Below are positions 12,668 through 21,933 of a stretch of DNA of 64,000 nucleotides, one piece after another. Positions within the stretch are counted from its first letter, which is position 1, and every line of letters begins with the position of its first letter. Below the pieces are notes generated by a model. That model was not told the DNA's origin. It was given only the letters and a program-made list of their open reading frames with translations, and did no database searches. Origin of the DNA: Planctomycetota bacterium. GTDB lineage: Bacteria > Planctomycetota > UBA8742 > UBA2392. Location: NCBI GenBank assembly GCA_019912315.1, contig JAIOJA010000083.1, forward strand, positions 1-64,000. Reading direction: 5' to 3'. The position numbers and the translations under genes are program-made.

Positions 12668-12714
12668 ACCAACCTGTTACTGTGAAGATCGCCGCCCGCG
12701 GGTAAAACCTCGGT

Positions 12715-12915
12715 ATGGAACGCCTGTTCTTTCTTTTGGCGAACAACGCGGGCGCGAACGCGAGCGTTGACACGTCAATAGATTCGCCGATGGAGTACTA
12801 CTTCGGCGCGCTTGCATTGATCGCGCTGGTAATGACCTGGGCCTGGCTGTGGCTGAAGTCGCGCGAGACGCTGAAGCTGAAGGATGTCGAACCCGCGCCG
12901 GAGACTGAAGAATGA
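12715..12915 (+). CDS. Small single-TM hypothetical protein
   Basis: 66 aa with TM (FGALALIALVMTWAWLWL); stop overlaps next start by 4 nt (ATGA). Confidence 0.6.
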   Translation: MERLFFLLANNAGANASVDTSIDSPMEYYFGALALIALVMTWAWLWLKSRETLKLKDVEPAPETEE

Positions 12916-14078
12916 AGTACCTGCTGCTGATTCTGCTGGCTGGTCCACTGAACGCCTGCTGCATGGCGCCGCGTGATTACGCGGGCGACGTGGACCAAGC
13001 GAAGCAGAAAGTTGTTGTTGTTCACCGCGCTCCCTCCGACGGCGGACCTGGGTACCAGGAAATGCTGATTCAGGTGCAACCTTACTTTAAAGACGCCGAC
13101 ACGAATCCCGACTACCTCGCGTGGGTGATCACAGTGCCCAACACTCCCGCGCGCTACGACCTTGCGGAAGAAACCGCCTTGAAGGTCGGCCCGGAGCTGC
13201 ACGAACGGTTGTACCAGCTTGCGCGGCAGCAGTGGGCGGATCGGACGCAATTTGAGTGGCCGGACTGGCTGCCCTCCAATTTAGAGGACCGTGTTGCCGG
13301 CAAGGCCGGCGGCGTTGAGGAAATGCCGGCCGTACACGTCGGCCCATACACGATCACTCCCGTGCGGGCGACCGGCGCGGAGGCTGTGACGAGCCTGAAC
13401 GAGTATCTCGACCAACGCGGACTTCCGCAGGAGGACCCGGCGCACCTTCAGTACTTCATCGACAACGACTTCACGTTTCTGTGTGTGCATGTCACGCCGC
13501 CGACCGGGCAGGCGACGCTGGGGCGCTCGCTGCACCTGCCGCCGCTGGTGCTGGGGTTCGAGACGGCGAAACCCTACTATCCCGGCAAGTTCAGCAGTCG
13601 GCAGGGTAATTTCGCGCTGGACCTTACCATCATCAGCGACAGCACCCTGCAGGGTCCGTCCTATTCGGCTGCGTCTCGGCGTTTGCAGGCGGTTGAGCCG
13701 GGCTACGTCAGGCTTGTGAACCTCTACACATTGAAGGGCATACCGGGCGACCTCGCCGCTGCACTTGGCGACCGCGTGCTCGAGGGCGCGCCCTCGAAGT
13801 GGTACGTCAATCGCATCCAGAGCCCGGGCTTCAACGCGACCGAAGACGGCAAGCCCGCAATCTCAATCTGGGAAGACGACGTGTTCTTCACACTGGGGAC
13901 TGTTGAAGACGAGATCCCGGGCTTCTGGTACTACGCCGACGACGACATTCCCTTCTACGAGAAGTGGATGCGCGAACACGCCATGGCCTTCATGGTGATC
14001 GCCGGGATTTTGTTGTTCAGTACCCTGTTCATCAAGACCCGCATTAACCGCCGCCGACTGCTGAAGGACAAAGCATGA
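12912..14078 (+). CDS. DUF2330-like secreted/membrane protein
   Basis: Signal peptide followed by ACC motif; VVHRAPSDGGPGYQEMLIQVQPYFKD...YLAWVITVPNTP pattern; C-terminal TM. Confidence 0.75.
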   Translation: MKYLLLILLAGPLNACCMAPRDYAGDVDQAKQKVVVVHRAPSDGGPGYQEMLIQVQPYFKDADTNPDYLAWVITVPNTPARYDLAEETALKVGPELHERLYQLARQQWADRTQFEWPDWLPSNLEDRVAGKAGGVEEMPAVHVGPYTITPVRATGAEAVTSLNEYLDQRGLPQEDPAHLQYFIDNDFTFLCVHVTPPTGQATLGRSLHLPPLVLGFETAKPYYPGKFSSRQGNFALDLTIISDSTLQGPSYSAASRRLQAVEPGYVRLVNLYTLKGIPGDLAAALGDRVLEGAPSKWYVNRIQSPGFNATEDGKPAISIWEDDVFFTLGTVEDEIPGFWYYADDDIPFYEKWMREHAMAFMVIAGILLFSTLFIKTRINRRRLLKDKA

Positions 14079-14081
14079 CGC

Positions 14082-14100
14082 GTGTGTTATATTTACACAC
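14082..14100. promoter_or_regulatory. Palindrome abutting the start of the sigma-54 activator gene
   Basis: GTGTGT-TATATTT-ACACAC, ends at the base before ATG (14101). Confidence 0.5.
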
Positions 14101-15042
14101 ATGGCCATGGACGCCCTGAACCAGATTGTCGGTAACTCTCCGCGGATGCGGGAGCTCAAGCAGAATTTGCTTCAGATCGCGCAGGCCGAGCACCCGGTAC
14201 TGATCCTTGGTGAAAGCGGCGCGGGCAAAGAGGTAGTTGCCCGCGCCATTCACGCCCTGTCGTCCCGTCGTGAAGCGCCTTTTGTCGGACAAAGTTGTCT
14301 GGCAATTCCCGAGGCGCTGATCGAGTCCGAGTTGTTCGGCTATGAGCCGGGCGCATTTACGGATGCACGGGAAAGCCGTCCCGGACTGTTTGAGCAGGCC
14401 GAGGGGGGCACTCTGTTTCTGGATGAAATCGGGGACATCCCACTCAGTTTCCAGAAGCGTCTGTTGCGTGTGTTGCAGGAGCGCGAAGTGCGGCGCCTTG
14501 GGAGTACGGAGGCGATTCCGGTTGATGTGCGGATCGTGACGGCCACGAACGCGCCAATCGAGCAGTTGGTCAAGGAGGGTGGCTTTCGCAGCGACCTGTT
14601 GTATCGCCTGAACACGTTTGAGCTTCGTGTTCCGCCCTTGCGCCAGCGGATAGACGATATCCCGGCGCTCGTCGAGCATTTCCTGCGCAAGCACGGTGCG
14701 CGCTATGGAATCGAGCCCGAACGCCCGGGCGACGAAGTGATGCAGCAACTGAAGGATTACCCGTGGCCGGGCAATGTGCGCGAGCTGGAAAACTTCGTGG
14801 TGCGCTGGATCAGCCTTGGCGCGGAGGCGCTGATTGCACTGGACAAACGTGTTGCGCTCAGCTTTGAAGCACAGGACTCGAACCGGCGCTGGCTTAGCAT
14901 GACGATGTCGGAGATCGAGGCCGAGGTGATCAAGATGGTCCTGCACGACTGCGCGGGCAACAAGACCCTCGCCGCCAAGCGCCTCGGCGTAGCCCGCAAG
15001 AGCCTCTACAACAAGATCGAGAGATACAAGCTGGAGCTGTAG
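14101..15042 (+). CDS. Sigma-54-dependent transcriptional activator (AAA+ plus Fis-type HTH, no N-terminal sensor domain)
   Basis: GESGAGKEVVARAIH Walker A; ESELFGYEPGAFTDARESRPGLFEQA; GGTLFLDEIGDIPLSFQKRLLRVLQE; C-terminal NKTLAAKRLGVARKSLYNKI HTH. Confidence 0.95.
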   Translation: MAMDALNQIVGNSPRMRELKQNLLQIAQAEHPVLILGESGAGKEVVARAIHALSSRREAPFVGQSCLAIPEALIESELFGYEPGAFTDARESRPGLFEQAEGGTLFLDEIGDIPLSFQKRLLRVLQEREVRRLGSTEAIPVDVRIVTATNAPIEQLVKEGGFRSDLLYRLNTFELRVPPLRQRIDDIPALVEHFLRKHGARYGIEPERPGDEVMQQLKDYPWPGNVRELENFVVRWISLGAEALIALDKRVALSFEAQDSNRRWLSMTMSEIEAEVIKMVLHDCAGNKTLAAKRLGVARKSLYNKIERYKLEL

Positions 15043-15091
15043 GCGGTTCGCGGGGCGACTTAGACAGTAGAACGAGCTCGCCTTTTGACTT

Positions 15092-15130
15092 CCACGACAA
15101 TCGGACGGCAAAGCCGTCCGATTGTCGTGG
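15092..15130. repeat. Perfect 18-bp inverted repeat overlapping the tRNA-Leu 3' CCA
   Basis: CCACGACAATCGGACGGC-AAA-GCCGTCCGATTGTCGTGG; no T-tract follows on either strand. Confidence 0.85.
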
Positions 15131-15214
15131 TGCTTGGGGGGGGACTTGAACCCCCACGTCCTTGCGGACACTGGCACCTGAAGCCAGCGCGTCTGCCAAT
15201 TCCGCCACCCAAGC
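15128..15214 (-). tRNA. tRNA-Leu (anticodon CAG), CCA encoded
   Basis: Minus strand GCTTGGGTGGCGGAATTGGCAGACGCGCTGGCTTCAGGTGCCAGTGTCCGCAAGGACGTGGGGGTTCAAGTCCCCCCCCAAGCACCA; acceptor GCTTGGG/CCCAAGC, anticodon loop TTCAGGT, long variable arm. Confidence 0.97.
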
Positions 15215-15539
15215 AGGGTTTTGTTCTTGAACGAATGCCTGATTCACTCAGGCAGGGCGGGAAAATACACCAACCGCAAAGCAAATCAACGGGCGGGTCG
15301 TGTTCATCGGGCCTGGGGGCCAGTCCGTCTCGCACGGACTCGCGCCTTGAACTTGTCAAGCGACATTCCGTCGTCGGGATTCGCTCTGGCCTCTGCCAGG
15401 CACCGATCAAACTCATCAAGGTTTGGGCTGAGTGACGGAAGCAGGCCGTCCTTTGCAAGCGACTCCCCGACCATCTCCTACAACTTCCAATGCCATAGTC
15501 TCGGCTTGTCGATGGCGGCTCTGTCGAGCCTGGTGCCCA

Positions 15540-15794
15540 TTAGCTGACCTTCTCGGCCTCGGTTTCCGCTTTCTCGACCTTTTCGGCCTTCACTTCGCGC
15601 TTGTCTTCGATTTTCCTGGGCTCGTCGTCGGAGTCGACTTCGGTCTTGAGGTCTTTGACGCCTTTGCGGAATTCCGTGACGCTCTTGCCGAGACTGCGGG
15701 CGATGCTGGGCAGACGGCTGCCGAACAGCAGTACGCCGATGGCTACAATGCCCGCGATCTCCCACGGTCCGAAGTTGATAATTGCCAGTTCCAT
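15540..15794 (-). CDS. tatA: Twin-arginine translocase TatA/E family subunit
   Basis: MELAIINFGPWEIAGIVAIGVLLFGSRLPSIARSLGKSVTEFRKGVKD, charged tail. Confidence 0.95.
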   Translation of the reverse strand: MELAIINFGPWEIAGIVAIGVLLFGSRLPSIARSLGKSVTEFRKGVKDLKTEVDSDDEPRKIEDKREVKAEKVEKAETEAEKVS

Positions 15795-15915
15795 GGTTCC
15801 GTCCTGGGCCAAGATTGCTATTTAACGCGCCCATGGCCAAAAGGTTACGCACGACTCGCAATTCAGCGTACAATAGGCACCTTGGATGACAAGCAAGCGT
15901 GCCCCGGAAAGCCAT

Positions 15916-16848
15916 ATGCAAGGACAAACAGCCACCTTTACCTGCAACGCCTGCGGACATGTATTTGCCGGACAGTGGGATGTGATTTCAAAACAGCCCA
16001 CTTGCCCCAAGTGCCGCACTTTCGGACAACTCGTCGACCAGAACGGCAACGCACCCGGCGCGCGCCAGAACGTCGTGCGTGTGCCGCACCCGGCCGCCGG
16101 CGGCGCTCGCGCGCCCTACGGCGCCCAGGGCGGACCGGTTGCCTTCGGCAATCACGAGGAAAAGGACTACGTCGAGGTTGCGGCCGACGTCAGCTACGGG
16201 CAGAAGCGTAACGCGAAGTCGATCATCAATGTTGTAATCATGCTTGGGCTTGGCATCGGCATTGTGATTACGCTGTGGGTGATCGTGACGTCCCTGAAAG
16301 GCAACCGTGTTGAGGAGGCCAGACAGGAGCGCGAAGTTGTTCTCGATCCCAAGGATTTCGAGCGCGCCATCGAGGAGGCCCAGAAAAAGTCCGTCGGCAT
16401 ACTGAACGGGCTGGACGGCGCTGAAGTACGCCCCAGCACGAACTTCGACGAGGTGGAGGACGAGATCGTCGCCAACGGCGGCACCCGTCCAAGCTGGAAC
16501 GCGCCGCCCACACCCGGCGCGCCCTTTCGCTCGCACGGCTTTGTTGTCAGCGCACCGGACCCGCGCACCGGCATCGTCGTGAAGGGATTCGTGATGTTCC
16601 TGTACTACAAGACGGCGGAAGAGGTCGATGCCGCCAAGCATGAAATCGACAAGTATCTCGGCGAAAACACGCGGAATTACGGCGTGATTACCAACCCCGC
16701 GCAATGGTTCATTGCGTACATGGGCGTGAGCCACGGGGGTGCCGTGCGTGACAAGGTCCTGCTGGCACTGCGCTCGGGCTCGCCGGCGACTTACAAGCAG
16801 TTCACGGATCGTGTTGGGGCTACCTTGCGCGATGATCTCAAGGACTAG
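15916..16848 (+). CDS. Zinc-ribbon plus single-TM hypothetical protein
   Basis: CNACGHVFAG...CPKCRTFG zinc ribbon at N-terminus; TM (SIINVVIMLGLGIGIVITLWVIV); start chosen at internal ATG. Confidence 0.75.
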   Translation: MQGQTATFTCNACGHVFAGQWDVISKQPTCPKCRTFGQLVDQNGNAPGARQNVVRVPHPAAGGARAPYGAQGGPVAFGNHEEKDYVEVAADVSYGQKRNAKSIINVVIMLGLGIGIVITLWVIVTSLKGNRVEEARQEREVVLDPKDFERAIEEAQKKSVGILNGLDGAEVRPSTNFDEVEDEIVANGGTRPSWNAPPTPGAPFRSHGFVVSAPDPRTGIVVKGFVMFLYYKTAEEVDAAKHEIDKYLGENTRNYGVITNPAQWFIAYMGVSHGGAVRDKVLLALRSGSPATYKQFTDRVGATLRDDLKD

Positions 16849-16922
16849 CGGGCTCGCTGGCACGGCATGCGCTGTCTTGCAACCGCTGGCTCGTCTTTCT
16901 TCAGGGGCCCCGGAGTACTGAT

Positions 16923-19835
16923 TTGAAGCCTTTCGTCACGGTAATCGCCCTGTTTGCGGTGTTCTTTGTTACCGCCCGTTCGCAGCCAGTTACCGCGCAG
17001 GAGCCGGCCCTCGGCGTGGCGGAATACGTCGCCCGGGCACAGCGCCTCCGCGAGTTCGGTTTTCCGCTCAATGCGCGGGAGCAACTGGACAAAGGCAAAC
17101 AGCTCGATCCCGTAAACCGTGAACTGCTGCTTGAGTACCTGCGCCTTTACAACAACTACCAAGACGCCACGACGAGAGAGATGCAGGGCTATGTGGGTGC
17201 ATTGCGCACACTGTTTCCGAATGATTACGAGGTCTGTCTCGAGATTGCCTGGTGGCTGCATTACGTTGAGCCGTTGCAGGACCCGCCCCGCTTCAAGGAC
17301 GAAACTGAACTCAAGCGCGTCTTGCAGCGCCTCGACGCCGAGATGATCGTCTACCGCGAGCTTGCGAAGTACATCCTGAAGCCCGAGGGCGAGTTGCCAC
17401 AATCCGCCGAAGGGACGCCCGCGCTGCCGCTGGCCTTCCTCGCGCGCTGCGCCGGGGCGAAACCCGGTACCGCCGACGTGTATTTCTTCGCCGCCCGTGA
17501 CCTGGAGCGTCGAGCACTGGATTTCGATCAGTGGGCCACAACCGCCGAAGAGCTCGGGCAGCCTTTCAGTCTAGCGGCCAACGAACTCTATGGGCTGCTT
17601 CTGCCCCTGTACCAGGAAGCGGCGAAGACCGACGCGTACAACGTCGGCGCAAAAGTCAACGTCGCGCAGACGCTTTATCGAATGGGACGCTATGAGGAAT
17701 CCCACAAGGCCTGCGTGGCGGCCGAGATACAGGCGCCACAGAACATCACGATCGCGGAGACGCGCCTCGCGATCGCCGAAGAATTGCGGGATTACGGGCT
17801 GCTGACCGACGCCCTGACACGCCTGCACGCGATTTACGATGACATCAGCAGCGAGCTTGACCTGATGGTCGTCCAGCGCCTGGTACTGAATGACTGGGGC
17901 TTCGAGACTTGGCTGGCTTGGCGCGAGATCGCGGTCATCGAGCGACAGCGCTTCGCGGAGCGCGTGATGCTGGTCGAAAAACGCGCAGATGCGATCCGCA
18001 CGCTGATCCTGGCCCGCCCGACATTTCTTGAGTTGTACTATCTGGACGCCCGTAACGCTCTCGAACTCGCCAGCCTGTCAGACAATGACCCGGACAAGCG
18101 TCGCCACCTATACACCGTGACCCTGTCGGCGCTCGACAAATGCGAACCGCTTGGCGAGACCTTTGCCGACTGGCACGGTTTGCGCGCCGCCGCCCTGTGG
18201 GAACTCGGCAGGTTTGACGACGCCGCACTGGCCTACGACCTCGTTGCAGGCCTTGATGCCGACGACACCGAGGCCGTCAAGCACGCCCGGGCCGCGCGGG
18301 AAATCGCGGCAGGCAAGTACACGGCGCGCGACTACGAAGCATATCGGCTGCAGCTCGAGTACGGCGACTTGAGGGGCAAGCGCGACGTGCTGAAGCTGGT
18401 CACGACGCGCTCGCCGAAGTTCTTTGAGGCGCAACTGCTGCTGGGCAAAGTTGGGTTCATGCTGGCGGATTTCCAGCTTGCGTACTCCGCTTATGGTGCC
18501 GGGCATAAACTGGCACCGGAAAATTTGGAGTGCCTCGATGGTGTCGCCCGGGCCGCCATGCGCACCGAACGCTACGGCGAGTCGTTGCAGTTCTTCGTGA
18601 AGCTGAACGAAGCGGAGCCCGACTTCCAGGGCGCGAAACGCTGGGAGGGTATTCTGCGCTGGGTGGTGGACGGTACCGATTCCCGCCGTACCGCGTTTCG
18701 CATGTGGCTTGAAGCCTCTGGCGCACAGCAGGAGGAAAAGACCCGCATCAACCTGCTGGAGCAGGCGGTGTTGCTTGAGCCCGCGTTTGCCGAGGCGCTG
18801 GTGGATCTCGCGGGCTTGCAGCGAGAGCGCAACAACAAGCTGGCAGCCAACTACGTGGAGCAGGCGATCAAGACCGCCCGCGACGACTACACGCGTGCCG
18901 CCGCGCACCGCGAACGTGGGCGACTGCGCCTGTCGCTGCGCGAGCACGCAGGCGCAGTCAACGATTTCGACAGCGCGTACGCGTACAACAAGGGCGACGG
19001 CACGGACCTGCTGCTCGGGGCGCTTTCTAATCACGCGCTGGGCAGGGAGTCCGAAGCGGCAAGCGGTATGAGAAAACTGTTCGCCGAAGTGCCGAATACG
19101 CCGTTGCTGCGCCCGCCCGTGCGCGATGCCGCGACGCTTGACCTTGTGCCGGTTGCGTCGGACGGTGTTCGCGATGTGCATCCGGCATACGACGTCGGTG
19201 ATGTCGCGCGCTTTGGTGTGCGCATTGAAGTAAGCGGCGAGGGTGGGCAGCAATCCGGGCGAGACATTTCGCTCGAGTATGACCTGCGTATGGAAGTTCT
19301 CGACAAACCGCTTCACGGCGGCGTCTGGCGTGTGCGAGTCAGCGCCGAGAACGCGCCCAAGGAGTTCGCGGCCCTAAACAAGCTGGACATCGAGTTGAGC
19401 ATCAGCCCCTGGTTCGGGTTGCTGAACGAGCCCGAGGTTGCCGGGCTGGGGGAGATCATCAACCCCGGTTTGCAGGCCCTGACAGAAGGACTGACTGTCG
19501 GCATCGGTGACGCTCCGATCCCGCCGCCCTATCTGTGGAAGACGGACCTGACCATGGGCCCGCCGCACTTTGGCGGTGACTCCATCGAAGGCGCCGCAAT
19601 GGTGGAAGTGCTGGGTGAGAGCATGGTGGTACTGCGACGTGCGCTGGCCGGGAGGCAGTTGGGTCAGCACGAAGAACAGCACAACTTCAGCCGGGCGCTT
19701 GAGGCCCGCGTCAGCGTAGGCGGCAACAAGCGCGCGCTGCGGGAGGTCGAGTTCCAGATTCTCAAGAAGGAACTGACGCCCGCCAGGGACGACGTCGTCA
19801 AGTCGCGCCTTTACGTAAAACTGACGGCCCGATAG
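16923..19835 (+). CDS. Large secreted TPR-repeat protein
   Basis: 970 aa; signal peptide (FVTVIALFAVFFVTARSQPVTAQ); multiple TPR-like helical pairs (EAQLLLGKVGFMLADFQLAYSAYGAGHKLAPENLECLDGVARAA). Confidence 0.85.
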   Translation: MKPFVTVIALFAVFFVTARSQPVTAQEPALGVAEYVARAQRLREFGFPLNAREQLDKGKQLDPVNRELLLEYLRLYNNYQDATTREMQGYVGALRTLFPNDYEVCLEIAWWLHYVEPLQDPPRFKDETELKRVLQRLDAEMIVYRELAKYILKPEGELPQSAEGTPALPLAFLARCAGAKPGTADVYFFAARDLERRALDFDQWATTAEELGQPFSLAANELYGLLLPLYQEAAKTDAYNVGAKVNVAQTLYRMGRYEESHKACVAAEIQAPQNITIAETRLAIAEELRDYGLLTDALTRLHAIYDDISSELDLMVVQRLVLNDWGFETWLAWREIAVIERQRFAERVMLVEKRADAIRTLILARPTFLELYYLDARNALELASLSDNDPDKRRHLYTVTLSALDKCEPLGETFADWHGLRAAALWELGRFDDAALAYDLVAGLDADDTEAVKHARAAREIAAGKYTARDYEAYRLQLEYGDLRGKRDVLKLVTTRSPKFFEAQLLLGKVGFMLADFQLAYSAYGAGHKLAPENLECLDGVARAAMRTERYGESLQFFVKLNEAEPDFQGAKRWEGILRWVVDGTDSRRTAFRMWLEASGAQQEEKTRINLLEQAVLLEPAFAEALVDLAGLQRERNNKLAANYVEQAIKTARDDYTRAAAHRERGRLRLSLREHAGAVNDFDSAYAYNKGDGTDLLLGALSNHALGRESEAASGMRKLFAEVPNTPLLRPPVRDAATLDLVPVASDGVRDVHPAYDVGDVARFGVRIEVSGEGGQQSGRDISLEYDLRMEVLDKPLHGGVWRVRVSAENAPKEFAALNKLDIELSISPWFGLLNEPEVAGLGEIINPGLQALTEGLTVGIGDAPIPPPYLWKTDLTMGPPHFGGDSIEGAAMVEVLGESMVVLRRALAGRQLGQHEEQHNFSRALEARVSVGGNKRALREVEFQILKKELTPARDDVVKSRLYVKLTAR

Positions 19836-19876
19836 GGGGCGTTTACGCCATTGCCGGGCAAGCTAGATTCCGATCC

Positions 19877-21817
19877 ATGTCGCTCGAAGATCTTTCCCGT
19901 TTTGTGGAAGCCCTGCGCCGTGCCGGCGAACTGATCGAATTCCATGAGCCTGTTAGCGTGGACCAGGAAATCGCCTGCGCCGCGGACCGTGTCAGCAAAT
20001 TGCCCGGGGGCGGCAAAGCCCTGCTGTTTCATCGTCCTGTCTCCACCGACCGCGAGTACACCGCGCCGGTGTTGATCAACGCCCTGGGCAGCGAGAAGCG
20101 TCTTAGCATGGTGTGCGGTGTCAGCGACTTTCATGGGCTGACGAAACGCCTGTCGGAGTTGCTGACCACTTTGCAGACGCCGCGGCGATCGTTGATCGAG
20201 AAGCTGGAGATGCTGCCGACACTCAAAGAACTGGCCAGCTTTTTTCCCAAGTACGTAAAAAAGGCCCCCTGCCAGGAGGTCGTAAAAACCGGCGACGCGA
20301 TCGACCTGGATGACATTCCGATTCTAAAGACCTGGCCTGAAGACGGCGGGCGCTTCGTGACTTTCCCGCTTGTCTTTACCGAGTCGCCAGATGACGGCAA
20401 GCGCAACTGCGGTATGTACCGCATCCAGCAGTTTGATTCGCGCACAACCGGCTTTCACGTTCACACGCACCACACGGCAGCGGAGCACATGCGCGAAGCG
20501 GTCGCGAAAGGTGAGAACCGCTTGCCCGCGGCGATCGCCATCGGCGGCGAACCGGCGATCACTTTCAGTGCCGTGGTGCCATTGCCGCCCGGTCTGGATG
20601 AGATGATCCTGGCCGGCTTCCTGCAGGGCAAACCGGTGAAGATGGTCCGCTGCAAGACTGTACCACTGCACGTGCCGGCCAGCGCCGACTACGTAATCGA
20701 GGGCTGGATCCATATTGACGAGTTGCGGCGCGAGGGGCCGTTTGGCGACCATACCGGCTTCTACAGCCTGGCCGACGACTACCCGGTTTTTCATGTCAGT
20801 GCCATCACGCAGCGCCGCAAGCCGGTTTACTTTGCAACAGTCGTGGGTCCGCCACCTCAGGAAGACGCGTGGATGGCACAGGCCATTGAGCGTTTGTTCC
20901 TGCCGCTGTTGCAGCAGACTATCCCGGAAGTTCTGGACTATCGCCTGCCGTTCTGCGGCGTGGCACACAACCTCATGCTGGTCAAGATCCGCAAGGCCTA
21001 CCCGGGCCAGGCGCGCAAGGTTGCGCACGCCGTGTGGGGGCTGGGCCAGGCGATGTTTACCAAGACAATCGTAGTGATCGACCAGCACGGCCCGGATGTC
21101 CACGACGAAGCCGCTGTTGCAAAGCACGTACTCTCGCACCTCAATGCGCAGCATAGTTTTGAGTTCGTGCTGGGCCCGACGGAGACGCTGGACCACGCGA
21201 CACGCGCGCTGCACTTCGGCAGCAAGGTGTGTGTTGACGCGACAAGACCCATGCCCGGCGACCCCGGTGCGGTGGGGGAGGGCAGTGGCATCACCGGTAT
21301 TCGGACCGACGCACGCGAATCCGGGCGCGCTGGTCGTTTCCGCGCGCCAGAGAAACCGACTGCCGTGCCTGCCATCGAGATCCGCGACGGGCTGGGAATC
21401 AAGGCACGCTGGAGCGCCGGCGAACACGTCTGCGTCTTTGAGCTCGAGAGGCTGCGTGGGCACCAGGCGCGGGAGATCGCACAGGTCCTGTTTGAAGAAG
21501 CAGGCGACGCCCCGCTGCCGCTGATCGTGTTTCTGCCGGAGGGGTTGATAAAGCCAGGTGACGTCAGCGCGTTGGCATGGGCGGCCCTGGCCAACATCGA
21601 CCCGGAGCGTGACATCATGTTTGACGAAGCACCGGCACAGTTGGACGGCAGATGGACTCTTCGCCGCCACCCTGCGCACATCGCCATAGACGCGACGCGC
21701 AAAGACGCCAGCGACGGCTTTACGCGGGACTGGCCGGAAATGCAGTTGCACGGTGAGGCGACGCTGGCGCGAGTGAAAGAACTGCTGGCGGGCAAGGGCA
21801 TTGAGATGCCAGAGTAG
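19877..21817 (+). CDS. UbiD family (prenylated-FMN) decarboxylase
   Basis: 646 aa; LSRFVEALRRAGELIEFHEPVSVDQEIA; GMYRIQQFDSRTTGFHVHTHHTAAEHMREA; GPFGDHTGFYSLADDYPVFHV. Confidence 0.93.
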   Translation: MSLEDLSRFVEALRRAGELIEFHEPVSVDQEIACAADRVSKLPGGGKALLFHRPVSTDREYTAPVLINALGSEKRLSMVCGVSDFHGLTKRLSELLTTLQTPRRSLIEKLEMLPTLKELASFFPKYVKKAPCQEVVKTGDAIDLDDIPILKTWPEDGGRFVTFPLVFTESPDDGKRNCGMYRIQQFDSRTTGFHVHTHHTAAEHMREAVAKGENRLPAAIAIGGEPAITFSAVVPLPPGLDEMILAGFLQGKPVKMVRCKTVPLHVPASADYVIEGWIHIDELRREGPFGDHTGFYSLADDYPVFHVSAITQRRKPVYFATVVGPPPQEDAWMAQAIERLFLPLLQQTIPEVLDYRLPFCGVAHNLMLVKIRKAYPGQARKVAHAVWGLGQAMFTKTIVVIDQHGPDVHDEAAVAKHVLSHLNAQHSFEFVLGPTETLDHATRALHFGSKVCVDATRPMPGDPGAVGEGSGITGIRTDARESGRAGRFRAPEKPTAVPAIEIRDGLGIKARWSAGEHVCVFELERLRGHQAREIAQVLFEEAGDAPLPLIVFLPEGLIKPGDVSALAWAALANIDPERDIMFDEAPAQLDGRWTLRRHPAHIAIDATRKDASDGFTRDWPEMQLHGEATLARVKELLAGKGIEMPE

Positions 21818-21820
21818 GGG

Positions 21821-21880
21821 TTTGTAGTTGGTTGTTTGTAGAAACAGCCACGGCTTTGACTACCAACCACAAACTACCAA
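21821..21880. repeat. Heptamer-periodic inverted repeat between ubiD and the htrA operon
   Basis: Left arm TTTGTAG-TTGGTTG-TTTGTAG; right arm CTACCAA-CCACAAA-CTACCAA; period 7 on both sides. Confidence 0.75.
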
Positions 21881-21882
21881 CT

Positions 21883-21916
21883 GTCAATGGCGCCCGGAGT
21901 TCCGGGCGCCATTGAC
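21883..21916. terminator. Bidirectional terminator between convergent ubiD and HtrA-like genes
   Basis: GTCAATGGCGCCCGGA / TCCGGGCGCCATTGAC perfect arms with short loop. Confidence 0.75.
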
Positions 21917-21933
21917 TTGTCGACAGAACGCTT

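Noticed and set aside
15060-15458. 132-aa ORF overlapping the tRNA-Leu
   Set aside because: Crosses the tRNA and hairpin; no coding evidence.
18108-19316. 402-aa ORF antisense to the TPR protein
   Set aside because: Shadow frame, no recognisable motif.
20324-21751. 475-aa ORF antisense to ubiD
   Set aside because: Shadow frame; UbiD motifs on the plus strand are unambiguous.
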